From a virus: DNA of 21,343 nucleotides. Under the pieces are notes generated by a model, which searched no databases, was not told where the DNA came from, and saw only the letters and a list, made by a program, of their open reading frames with translations. Position numbers and translations under genes: made by a program. The stretch is from the IMG/VR virus record IMGVR_UViG_3300024357_000039, positions 1 through 21,343 of that record, one strand, 5' to 3'. Shown here piece by piece: positions 1 to 4,762 of this stretch (position 1 is its first letter; every line of letters starts with the position of its first letter).

Positions 1-1
1 C

Positions 2-154
2 CGCCTTCGGGAATGGCTCAACAGCTTTGAGGTCAATGAAACCCAGGCCGATGAACCACAACCTCAGTCGTCGTTATCCGATGAGCTACTAGCCACTGGC
101 TTTGGCCCTGAATGCCATGACGTCGACAACGACAACACACGCACAATCATCTGA
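2..154 (+). CDS. C-terminal end of an unidentified gene (5' end outside window)
   Basis: An open frame enters from the left edge and runs 50 codons to TGA at 152-154. The stop overlaps the start of the exonuclease gene as ATGA (stop at 152-154, start at 154), the usual sign of translational coupling. That makes this the preceding gene of the same plus-strand unit. The visible tail begins RLREWLNSFEVNE, is rich in Asp, Glu, Asn and Gln, and ends in three isoleucines. There is not enough sequence to identify a family. By T7 order it could be a replication gene, but the tail does not match any replication protein I recognise. The frame call is fairly secure because of the coupled junction. Confidence 0.6.
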   Translation, partial: RLREWLNSFEVNETQADEPQPQSSLSDELLATGFGPECHDVDNDNTRTII

Positions 155-906
155 TGACCCTTCTCGTTGATGCCGATTGGCTGATCTACTCAGCCTGCGC
201 TGCCTGTGAAACCGACATCCGCTGGGATGAATGGATCAATACCCTGCACCTGGAGCAGGCGGACGTCAAAGACTTCATCTCCTCCAAGCTCGCCTATTGG
301 ATGGACCTCACTGGTCACAGTGACGTCGTCATGTGCCTGTCTGATTACCCCTCCTTCCGGCACACCATCTACCAGGACTACAAGGCAACACGCATTGGCA
401 AACGCAAACCCCTTGGCATCAGAGACATCAGGCTCTACATCGAACAGACCTACACCACTCGCACCATGATCAACCTGGAGGCTGACGACGTCCTCGGGTT
501 GCTCGCTACTGGTGGTCAATACCGCGACCCGATCATCGTCTCTATCGACAAGGATCTCCGCACCGTGCCATGCCAACTGCTGGCCAATGACACCGTCGAA
601 ACTATCCATCCCGTTGATGCCAACCGTACCTGGATGACACAGGTCCTGACAGGCGACACCTCCGATAATTACGCCGGTCTCAAAGGCCATGGCCCTGTCA
701 CTGCAGCAAAGACCTTGGCTGATGCCGTCACCCTCCCAGACCTATGGGACAAGGTGGTCGCTGCTTACAAGAAAGCAGGTAGGCCCTACAGCGAGGCACT
801 ACTCAATGCACGCCTGGCTCGCATCCTGCGCCACGGCGACTACGACTACGACACCACCCAGGTCAGGCTTTGGGACCCTGATCAAGACCCGCAGATGAAG
901 CCATAG
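154..906 (+). CDS. T7 gp6-like 5'-3' exonuclease (FEN/PIN-like nuclease)
   Basis: A 250-residue protein of the flap endonuclease/5'-3' exonuclease superfamily, as in T7 gp6 (300 residues), which removes primers and degrades host DNA. The expected acidic clusters are present in order: D6 and D8 in LVDADWLIY, YKATR at 76-80 (helical-arch region), E109-A-D-D112, D132-K-D134 in SIDKDL, and D168 and D171 in LTGDTSDN. A helix-three-turn-helix DNA clamp follows at about 175-188 (GLKGHGPVTAAK). All the metal-binding acids seem intact, so an active enzyme is expected. The ATG overlaps the preceding stop (ATGA), and no clear Shine-Dalgarno site lies upstream, consistent with coupled translation. It is the only complete plus-strand gene in the window. 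Its last 44 bases overlap the end of the converging minus-strand gene. Confidence 0.9.
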   Translation: MTLLVDADWLIYSACAACETDIRWDEWINTLHLEQADVKDFISSKLAYWMDLTGHSDVVMCLSDYPSFRHTIYQDYKATRIGKRKPLGIRDIRLYIEQTYTTRTMINLEADDVLGLLATGGQYRDPIIVSIDKDLRTVPCQLLANDTVETIHPVDANRTWMTQVLTGDTSDNYAGLKGHGPVTAAKTLADAVTLPDLWDKVVAAYKKAGRPYSEALLNARLARILRHGDYDYDTTQVRLWDPDQDPQMKP

Positions 907-1078
907 GCATCCCAAGGGTCTGGTAAATCTGCACCAACCTTGGATCTTGCATTGGCACCTTGCCTTGCGGGATGTCCTCCTGCGCAATGCGCATGCCGGT
1001 AAAGGCCTCGGTCAATCCAGTGCCAAGGCCTTCTCCGACACCTGCAGCACCACCACCAGTCATTGCAGGTGAGCACAT
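863..1078 (-). CDS. Small Gly-rich phage protein, last gene of the late unit
   Basis: A 71-residue frame, MCSPAMTGGGAAGVGEG onward, with a Gly/Ala-rich start and a more polar C-terminus (MRIAQEDIPQGKVPMQDP). It starts one base after the stop of the upstream 53-codon gene, with GGAAGGG about 10-15 bases before the ATG. It is the most distal gene of the minus-strand unit and overlaps the exonuclease gene tail to tail by 44 nt (863-906). I do not recognise the family. The case for it being real rests on tight packing, the possible ribosome binding site, and the lack of any other use for this DNA. A competing frame at 882-1076 has no comparable start signal. Confidence 0.55.
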   Translation of the reverse strand: MCSPAMTGGGAAGVGEGLGTGLTEAFTGMRIAQEDIPQGKVPMQDPRLVQIYQTLGMPMASSAGLDQGPKA

Positions 1079-1079
1079 C

Positions 1080-1241
1080 TCAACGACCCTTCCGCTTCTT
1101 TGCCATACCAGCTTCGCTCAAAGCAATCGCCAAAGCCTGCCGAGGGTTCTTCACCACACGACCACCCTTGCCGCTATGTAGCTGGCCTTGCTTGTACTCC
1201 CGCATGACGGCAGCAACCTTCTTCTCACCCTTGCCTTTCAT
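1080..1241 (-). CDS. DUF6496-like 53-residue basic phage protein
   Basis: A 53-residue protein beginning MKGKGEKKVAAVMREYKQG and continuing through GKGGRVVKNPRQALAIALSE. From memory this pattern, a Lys/Gly-rich start, 'VMxEYKxGxLHSG' and 'VKNPxQAxAIALSEA', is that of the small conserved proteins named DUF6496, found in phages and bacteria. No function is known to me. It is strongly basic at both ends, so nucleic-acid binding is a guess only. Its ATG overlaps the stop of the upstream gene as ATGA (1238-1241), and its own stop is one base before the next ATG, so it sits in a coupled string. It is short enough to be missed by automatic callers. Confidence 0.8.
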   Translation of the reverse strand: MKGKGEKKVAAVMREYKQGQLHSGKGGRVVKNPRQALAIALSEAGMAKKRKGR

Positions 1242-1468
1242 TGCTTGACCCTCTTGGAAACGACACCAGCCAGGATCTCAACCACTCGATAAACCCGAGC
1301 AACCAACCTGCTGTACTTATCCAGCCGCTCGTTGTCCTTAGGAGTGGGGGTCATGTTCACCCACACCAATGCCGCGCCATGCAGGGCTACTGCAAGCGCA
1401 ACGTAATCAGCAACCCGATCCATCATGTTCAGGGCGTTGGCCTCTACTAGCCTGCCAGGCCTCGCCAA
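1238..1468 (-). CDS. Small hydrophobic phage protein with TPTP motif
   Basis: A 76-residue protein. After a short polar lead it has a hydrophobic stretch at about 18-38 (RVADYVALAVALHGAALVWV), the motif NMTPTPKDNE, and a second amphipathic stretch near the end (VARVYRVVEILAGVV). I recall small phage proteins of unknown function with 'NALNxxDRVADYVALAVALHG...NLTPTPKDD' and place it with them. A membrane protein or small holin is possible but not shown. The longest frame starts with TTG at 1468 and overlaps the upstream gene by 62 nt, with GGGAGG about 12 bases before it. ATG at 1426 is an alternative with less overlap but no ribosome binding site, and it would cut off the NALN residues I consider conserved. 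Confidence 0.7.
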   Translation of the reverse strand: MARPGRLVEANALNMMDRVADYVALAVALHGAALVWVNMTPTPKDNERLDKYSRLVARVYRVVEILAGVVSKRVKQ

Positions 1469-1652
1469 GATTGTCCGCTGCCTCCCTCGCTAGCCATCGG
1501 CTGATCGTTGATTGCTGATGCCACGCTGCATTCAACACCTCAGCAGCAGCTAACAATCCCTTCCAATCCTCTTTCTCGTAGAGATCCAATAACAGGCGCT
1601 GCGTCGTCTCCTGCCTTAACGACAACTCCAGTGGGATCTCCAGCTGGTTCAT
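1407..1652 (-). CDS. Conserved-looking small helical phage protein
   Basis: An 81-residue, mostly helical protein. It starts MNQLEIPLELSLRQE, has a Leu/Ala-rich middle (WKGLLAAAEVLNAAWHQQ) with several Trp residues, and ends in a polar tail. There is no membrane segment. The opening 'LPLELSLxQE' faintly recalls NblA-type phycobilisome degradation proteins, which cyanobacteria and some cyanophages encode. The rest does not match NblA well, so I assign no function. Its ATG overlaps the stop of the upstream gene (ATGA at 1649-1652), and its end overlaps the start of the next gene. Confidence 0.65.
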   Translation of the reverse strand: MNQLEIPLELSLRQETTQRLLLDLYEKEDWKGLLAAAEVLNAAWHQQSTISRWLAREAADNLGEAWQASRGQRPEHDGSGC

Positions 1653-1903
1653 TCCGGGTGCAATGTCCGGGCTTCCAACATCGTGACCCGCTGCTCCACA
1701 CTGTTCAAGCGGCTAAAGGTTTCTTTCCGATCAGCCTTGATGTCGACATGCAGTTGCTCCAACCTGGTTGCCACGTTGTCCACACTCGCAGCCAACCGGA
1801 TCACAGCATCACGTCCTTCCCTGCTGCGACTGCCAACAGTCCCTAAACCCATTGCCCCAACGGTGATAGCTGCACCAATAACAGCTGCTGCTACTTCAAC
1901 CAC
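1649..1903 (-). CDS. Membrane-anchored small protein with coiled-coil tail (lysis-type topology)
   Basis: An 84-residue protein with one N-terminal membrane segment at about 3-24 (VAAAVIGAAITVGAMGLGTVG), then a charged helical region with heptad-like hydrophobic spacing (VDNVATRLEQLHVDI and RLNSVEQRVTMLEA). This layout is shared by XhlA-type membrane proteins, some small holins and inner-membrane spanins, and sequence alone does not separate these. It starts with GTG at 1903, with GAGGTG about 13 bases upstream, and its end overlaps the next gene by ATGA. A second membrane-plus-helix protein lies at 2179-2424, so the pair may be a lysis set, though that is an inference from topology only. Confidence 0.65.
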   Translation of the reverse strand: MVEVAAAVIGAAITVGAMGLGTVGSRSREGRDAVIRLAASVDNVATRLEQLHVDIKADRKETFSRLNSVEQRVTMLEARTLHPE

Positions 1904-2003
1904 GGCTGGATCGACACCTCAGCAGCAGCGTATCTCCCGCTGCCATGCCATGCACATCCAATGAATGGGCAGGTGGTTGGTCCTCCCGAGGTGCCAACCT
2001 CAC
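1896..2003 (-). CDS. Possible 35-residue gene filling the 1904-2057 gap
   Basis: The 154-nt gap between the 43-codon gene and the GTG-started membrane protein holds a minus-strand frame starting with GTG at 2003, with AGGA five bases upstream. It ends in TGA at 1896-1898, overlapping the next start by 8 nt. The predicted peptide includes PPAHSLDVHGMAAGDTLLL. A TTG at 2039 would extend it by 12 codons. Neighbouring genes here are equally short and overlapping, which favours a real gene, but I do not recognise the peptide and the frame is short enough to be chance. No other signal is visible in the gap. Confidence 0.3.
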   Translation of the reverse strand: MRLAPREDQPPAHSLDVHGMAAGDTLLLRCRSSRG

Positions 2004-2057
2004 CGCGTCCTGCCAAAGCGGACTACCCGTTCCCCTCAAAGAAGAACGGCGCAAATC

Positions 2058-2189
2058 CTAGCGACCCTGGCCCCTGCTCTTCTTCCGGCCCCTCGGCTTG
2101 CTCCTGACGGAATTGCCGATGCTCGTCTTTTTGAACTTGGCCCTGGACTGGAACTCCTTGGCGGAAGGTGCCTTGCTCTTAACAGCCAT
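2058..2189 (-). CDS. 43-residue very basic phage protein
   Basis: A 43-residue protein, MAVKSKAPSAKEFQSRAK onward, ending in an Arg/Lys/Gly-rich tail (KPRGRKKSRGQGR). About a third of the residues are Lys or Arg. I recall tiny cyanophage proteins with 'PSAKEFxxRAK...TSIGxS' near the tail fibre and lysis genes, and this fits that pattern, but no function is known to me. The tail could bind nucleic acid. Its ATG at 2189 lies inside the end of the upstream gene (overlap 2179-2189), another sign of coupled translation. The gene is too short for most automatic callers, yet its composition and position argue that it is real. Confidence 0.75.
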   Translation of the reverse strand: MAVKSKAPSAKEFQSRAKFKKTSIGNSVRSKPRGRKKSRGQGR

Positions 2190-2424
2190 CGCGTAGTTGC
2201 TGCTGCAGGTACTCCCGCAGCGCTTTATCCGCTGGGGACTTGTTCGCTTTCAAGTCCAGCTCAAAGATCCGATCACGCAAGAGCTGCTTCCGTGCCTGGC
2301 AGAACTGCTTCTGCACTTCCTCGCTTTTGGCGTACCGACTGTCAATGGCCACCGTGGTGCCAACGACAGCTGTAAGGACAGCGATCGCAGCACCAATGAA
2401 GGACAGGCGGTCAGGCAAGTCCAA
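2179..2424 (-). CDS. Membrane-anchored small protein with charged helical tail (spanin- or holin-like)
   Basis: An 81-residue protein with an N-terminal membrane segment at about 8-27 (SFIGAAIAVLTAVVGTTVAI), then a charged helical domain (SRYAKSEEVQKQFCQARKQ, then a Lys/Glu/Leu-rich stretch with SPADKALREYLQQQL). The N-in membrane helix with a long periplasmic helix suits an inner-membrane spanin (Rz-like) or a small phage membrane protein. No lipoprotein partner was found nearby. It starts with TTG at 2424, chosen because AAGGAG sits four to five bases upstream inside the end of the preceding gene and no ATG precedes the membrane segment. It overlaps both neighbours. Confidence 0.7.
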   Translation of the reverse strand: MDLPDRLSFIGAAIAVLTAVVGTTVAIDSRYAKSEEVQKQFCQARKQLLRDRIFELDLKANKSPADKALREYLQQQLRDGC

Positions 2425-2614
2425 ACAGCTCCTTCAGCTCCGCCACGGTCAACCCAGCGGCTTCCAGCTTCTGCTCAGTGGTGAGCACTGGAGCGGGTTC
2501 GGGTTCAGGGGCAGGTTCGGGCTGCGGGCGGGATTGGATCTCCGCAATTTCTTCGGCGGTCAGTTCGACGATTTCCTGCTCGCCGGTTTGTACGTCAACA
2601 ACAATGCGGTGCAT
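2411..2614 (-). CDS. Small acidic Pro/Glu-rich phage protein
   Basis: A 67-residue acidic protein in three parts: a short N-terminal strand segment (MHRIVVDVQTGEQEIVELT), a helix and a Pro-Glu repeat linker at about 30-44 (PQPEPAPEPEPAP), and a C-terminal helix (EQKLEAAGLTVAELKELF). Small proteins of this design follow tail fibre genes in many phages. An accessory or chaperone role is possible but unproven. GAGGG lies seven bases before the ATG. The gene follows the last fibre-tip gene by three bases, and its end contains the ribosome binding site and TTG start of the next gene. Confidence 0.7.
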   Translation of the reverse strand: MHRIVVDVQTGEQEIVELTAEEIAEIQSRPQPEPAPEPEPAPVLTTEQKLEAAGLTVAELKELFGLA

Positions 2615-2617
2615 GGC

Positions 2618-3211
2618 TTAGCCCTCGTAAAGAATGTTGATCGACCCGGCGTCAAAGGTGTCGGTGCCGTTGACGGTAGTGATGCGGACGCGATCTAAGG
2701 TGGCGGAAAGAGCTTTTGAACCACCTAGCCAAATCATGTAGGGACTTGCCGTGTTTCCACCAAGCACCCCAGAACATGCCCATAAATTAGTGGTGCCATT
2801 CAGCAAACATAATTGCAAAATACCGTCTCGAATAACAGAAGCATTGCCTTGTCCAGTCGGATCAATTTGAAAAGCTGCAGAAAAAGAGGAATTTGTAGTT
2901 ACTACTTGTGTAGCACCAGAATAGCCCGATGTTTCTATTCCGCCTGAATCGCCTATTTGCATTTGAACAGGGCTAGTTCCGTTTGTACTCACCCCGCTAA
3001 ACATCACCGTCACCCGTTTCGCCCAGCTTGGGATCGAAGTGAAGTCAATCGACGTGCCACTGGTCGAAGCAACTGCAGTACCAGATTTAATCGTGCCTTG
3101 AATCGTAGTTGCAGTCAGCGTAGAAATGGTAGTACTTCCATCTGCCGCCAGGACAATATTGTTCGTTGTCGAACTGGGATTAAGGATGTTTGTCGTTTTT
3201 AAACTACTCAT
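2618..3211 (-). CDS. Fibre-tip/adhesin-like protein, paralogue of the neighbouring 3214-3840 gene
   Basis: A 197-residue Ser/Thr/Gly-rich protein, probably an all-beta trimeric fibre or tip protein. Residues about 51-103 (SGTSIDFTSIPSWAKRVTV, then GDSGGIETSGYSG) and 170-197 (VRITTVNGTDTFDAGSINI) are closely related to the same regions of the next protein upstream. The middle, about 104-169, differs. The N-terminal 40 residues (KTTNILNPSSTTNNIVLAAD) resemble a short attachment module seen in phage fibres. A strong site, GGAGGG, lies six bases before the ATG. The centre (about 2740-2960) is AT-rich against GC-rich ends, which suggests an exchanged binding segment. No enzymatic motif is seen. 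Receptor binding is inferred from position, composition and variability. Confidence 0.75.
   Translation of the reverse strand: MSSLKTTNILNPSSTTNNIVLAADGSTTISTLTATTIQGTIKSGTAVASTSGTSIDFTSIPSWAKRVTVMFSGVSTNGTSPVQMQIGDSGGIETSGYSGATQVVTTNSSFSAAFQIDPTGQGNASVIRDGILQLCLLNGTTNLWACSGVLGGNTASPYMIWLGGSKALSATLDRVRITTVNGTDTFDAGSINILYEG
2646..2689. repeat. Direct repeat copy A (fibre-tip C-terminal domain)
   Basis: This 44-nt stretch matches 3242-3285 at 41 of 44 positions by eye. It encodes the shared RITTVNGTDTFDAG segment of two adjacent fibre proteins. The two copies are in direct orientation 596 nt apart. They could recombine and delete or shuffle the intervening tip gene. Confidence 0.85.
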
Positions 3212-3213
3212 GA

Positions 3214-3840
3214 TCAGCCCTCCAGAAGCAGGTTGACAGAACCGGCGTCAAACGTGTCGGTGCCGTTGACGGTGGTGATGCGAACTTGGGTAAGAGTGTC
3301 AGAAAGAGTTTTCTCGCCCATTGTGCTCGCATAAGTATTGGTGTTTGTCTTGACCCATCCGCTACCGTGCCAAGAATTAGATCCGAAATAAGTAAATTGG
3401 ATCGGACCGTAATGAGCACCAGCAGCTGCGTTAACCTCGATTATAAATCCAGCTGTAGAACTTGCTGTATTTATGCTAGTGCTACCAGCATAAATTGTTC
3501 CACTGTTGTATCCGGTGGTTTCGACTCCACCAGAATCACCAAGCTGAATTAAAAATCGACTTGTCCCACTCGTACTCACCCCATTGAACATCACCGTAAT
3601 CTTCTTCACCCAACTCGGAATCCCGGTGAAGTCCACGCTGGTGCCACTGGTCGTTGCCTGAGCGGTTTCAAGCACCATCCGCCCGCGATCAACAAAGCTC
3701 AGCGTGCCAGAGCCATTAGTAGACAGCACCTGATCGGCACTGCCATTCCCCGTCGGCAGGACAAGCGTGTTGCTACCAGCGGTTGCCGGTGCATCAACTT
3801 CCACATAACCGGATGTGGAACCGTTAAGTCTTAGGGGCAT
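3214..3840 (-). CDS. Fibre-tip/adhesin-like protein with cyanophage fibre N-module
   Basis: A 208-residue beta-rich protein. Residues about 6-50 (STSGYVEVDAPATAGSNTLV, then GNGSADQVLSTNGSG) form a module I associate with many cyanophage tail proteins. Residues about 65-113 and 183-208 match the neighbouring 2618-3211 protein (FTGIPSWVKKITVMFNGVS, VRITTVNGTDTFDAGSVNL), while the middle, about 114-182, is unrelated. It has a strong ribosome binding site (GGAGGT, about six bases upstream), and its ATG lies inside the end of the preceding gene (10-nt overlap). The central DNA, about 3360-3560, is AT-rich. The variable centre within a conserved frame suggests a host-range tip, but binding is inferred, not shown. 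Confidence 0.75.
   Translation of the reverse strand: MPLRLNGSTSGYVEVDAPATAGSNTLVLPTGNGSADQVLSTNGSGTLSFVDRGRMVLETAQATTSGTSVDFTGIPSWVKKITVMFNGVSTSGTSRFLIQLGDSGGVETTGYNSGTIYAGSTSINTASSTAGFIIEVNAAAGAHYGPIQFTYFGSNSWHGSGWVKTNTNTYASTMGEKTLSDTLTQVRITTVNGTDTFDAGSVNLLLEG
3242..3285. repeat. Direct repeat copy B (fibre-tip C-terminal domain)
   Basis: Second copy of the 44-nt repeat at 2646-2689, with three mismatches counted by eye. It encodes the same conserved C-terminal motif in the upstream paralogue. Weaker nucleotide similarity also joins about 2990-3070 with about 3576-3655, the start of the shared domain, so the duplication covers both ends of the domain but not its middle. Confidence 0.85.
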
Positions 3841-4151
3841 TGGGTTACCTCCGGTTTGGGGTACTTAGCCTTCACAGCACCACAAGCGGCGTAGTAGGCA
3901 TCGAGCTTGGTGGTGTCACCAGTAGACGCCCAGTAAAGAGCGTCAGCCAATTCAGCCAATGAGGGGTACTCAGGTTGGCGTTGGCGTTGGTAGGCGGTAG
4001 CTGCTTGTTCTGCGGCGATTACAGCAGCAGCGGCATCGACTAGGGATTGATCCAGTTGGATCTGGTTGCCGTCTGCGTCGAAGGCTCCAGTGCCGTCGTC
4101 GATAGTGACCGCGTTGGAGTATGCGCGGCGAATAGCTTCGTGGTTAAGCAT
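3831..4151 (-). CDS. Tail-fibre-associated small protein (possible fibre chaperone or accessory)
   Basis: A 106-residue, mainly helical protein lying between two fibre-tip genes. The N-terminal half has an Asp/Gly segment (TIDDGTGAFDADGNQIQLD) and an Ala-rich helix. The C-terminal half carries YPSLAELADALYWAS, then DAYYAACGAVKAKYPKP, which resembles the 'YPsigdqLDALyh...vKakYPK' segment found in many phage fibre-associated proteins. Chaperone or assembly roles have been suggested for such proteins, but I cannot confirm that here. It starts one base into the upstream stop (TGATG at 4151), so it is translationally coupled to the 199-residue tip protein, which would be its natural partner. It overlaps the next gene by 10 nt. 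Confidence 0.7.
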   Translation of the reverse strand: MLNHEAIRRAYSNAVTIDDGTGAFDADGNQIQLDQSLVDAAAAVIAAEQAATAYQRQRQPEYPSLAELADALYWASTGDTTKLDAYYAACGAVKAKYPKPEVTQCP

Positions 4152-4750
4152 CAGCCTGCCACCTCGATTGCGGTAATGGTGGAAATAGCCAGCGGAATGC
4201 CGTCATTGTCAGCGTCATAACCCATTCTATTTATAGTTGCAGTTGACGAAGCCTGAGTGGAACAATACACTTGATACGTTAAAGAGCTAGTAGAGCTAGG
4301 TGAGTCGAGATACGATAGATTTGCAGGGGCAGCGTGATATGTAGCATAAAGTTTTACAGCAGCAGAACATCTTGCTCTGTTACCGTTCGCGTCGCCTCTG
4401 GCACCAGTGATAATTGTGCCACCTTTAGCCAAATATATATATGAGGAATAATCGTTAGTCTGGTTGCCAACTGCACCAACGTTCACTAAAACCAAAATCT
4501 TGCTGGACGTAGACGAAGGGGTAATAGTTGCAGACAACCCCGTAACGGCTGCAGGACTGGAAGCAGTTGCTGTTGTAGTAAATGTATCAGTTTTAGTCGT
4601 ACTCACCACCTGCAAAATTGCACCGGCGTAGCCGATCTTCGCCGCAGTGACAGCATTAGCCGCAATGTCATCCGTGGTGATGCTTCCATCAGGCAGTCCA
4701 CCTGCTGAAAGCCCCGTAACTGTTCCTGATCCGTTGATCGTGATTGGCAT
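4151..4750 (-). CDS. Tail fibre/tip-like protein, third member of the fibre cassette
   Basis: A 199-residue Ser/Thr/Ala-rich protein. The N-terminus (MPITINGSGTVTGLSAGGL, then GSITTDDIAANAVTAAKIG) is a repeat-like fibre segment common in phage tail proteins. From about residue 42 it has a beta-rich domain (GAILQVVSTTKTDTFTTTA, then SATITPSSTSSKILVLVNV) that I recall from cyanophage and marine phage fibres. Its C-terminal domain is not related to the two paralogues downstream. It has the best ribosome binding site in the window (AGGAGG, five bases before the ATG) in a 12-nt gap after the long fibre gene, suggesting independent strong expression. The central DNA, about 4200-4600, is AT-rich. 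A receptor-binding or accessory fibre role is inferred. Confidence 0.75.
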   Translation of the reverse strand: MPITINGSGTVTGLSAGGLPDGSITTDDIAANAVTAAKIGYAGAILQVVSTTKTDTFTTTATASSPAAVTGLSATITPSSTSSKILVLVNVGAVGNQTNDYSSYIYLAKGGTIITGARGDANGNRARCSAAVKLYATYHAAPANLSYLDSPSSTSSLTYQVYCSTQASSTATINRMGYDADNDGIPLAISTITAIEVAG

Positions 4751-4755
4751 GGGTT

Positions 4756-4761
4756 CCTCCT
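4756..4761 (-). promoter_or_regulatory. Strong Shine-Dalgarno site before the 199-residue tip gene
   Basis: AGGAGG on the minus strand, five bases before the ATG at 4750. Other genes here rely on partial sites or overlapping stops, so this gene probably starts efficiently on its own. Confidence 0.75.
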
Positions 4762-4762
4762 G

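Noticed and set aside
886-919. AGACCC and GGGTCT inverted repeat as a shared terminator for the two converging units
   Set aside because: The arms are only 6 bp with a loop of about 22 nt and no U-tract on either side. This is likely to be chance.
981-993. TGCGCAATGCGCA near-palindrome as a protein-binding site
   Set aside because: It lies inside a coding frame, occurs once, and is short. Nothing else supports a regulatory role.
1965-2375. A 136-codon plus-strand frame across the small-gene region
   Set aside because: It is antisense to the 43-residue basic protein and the TTG-started membrane protein, both of which have start signals and overlaps that fit the minus-strand unit. Its own peptide is Pro/Arg/Ala-rich with no recognisable feature.
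863-3211. tRNA genes or auxiliary metabolic genes typical of cyanophages (psbA, hli, talC)
   Set aside because: No cloverleaf-like segment and no such protein motif was seen here or elsewhere in the window.
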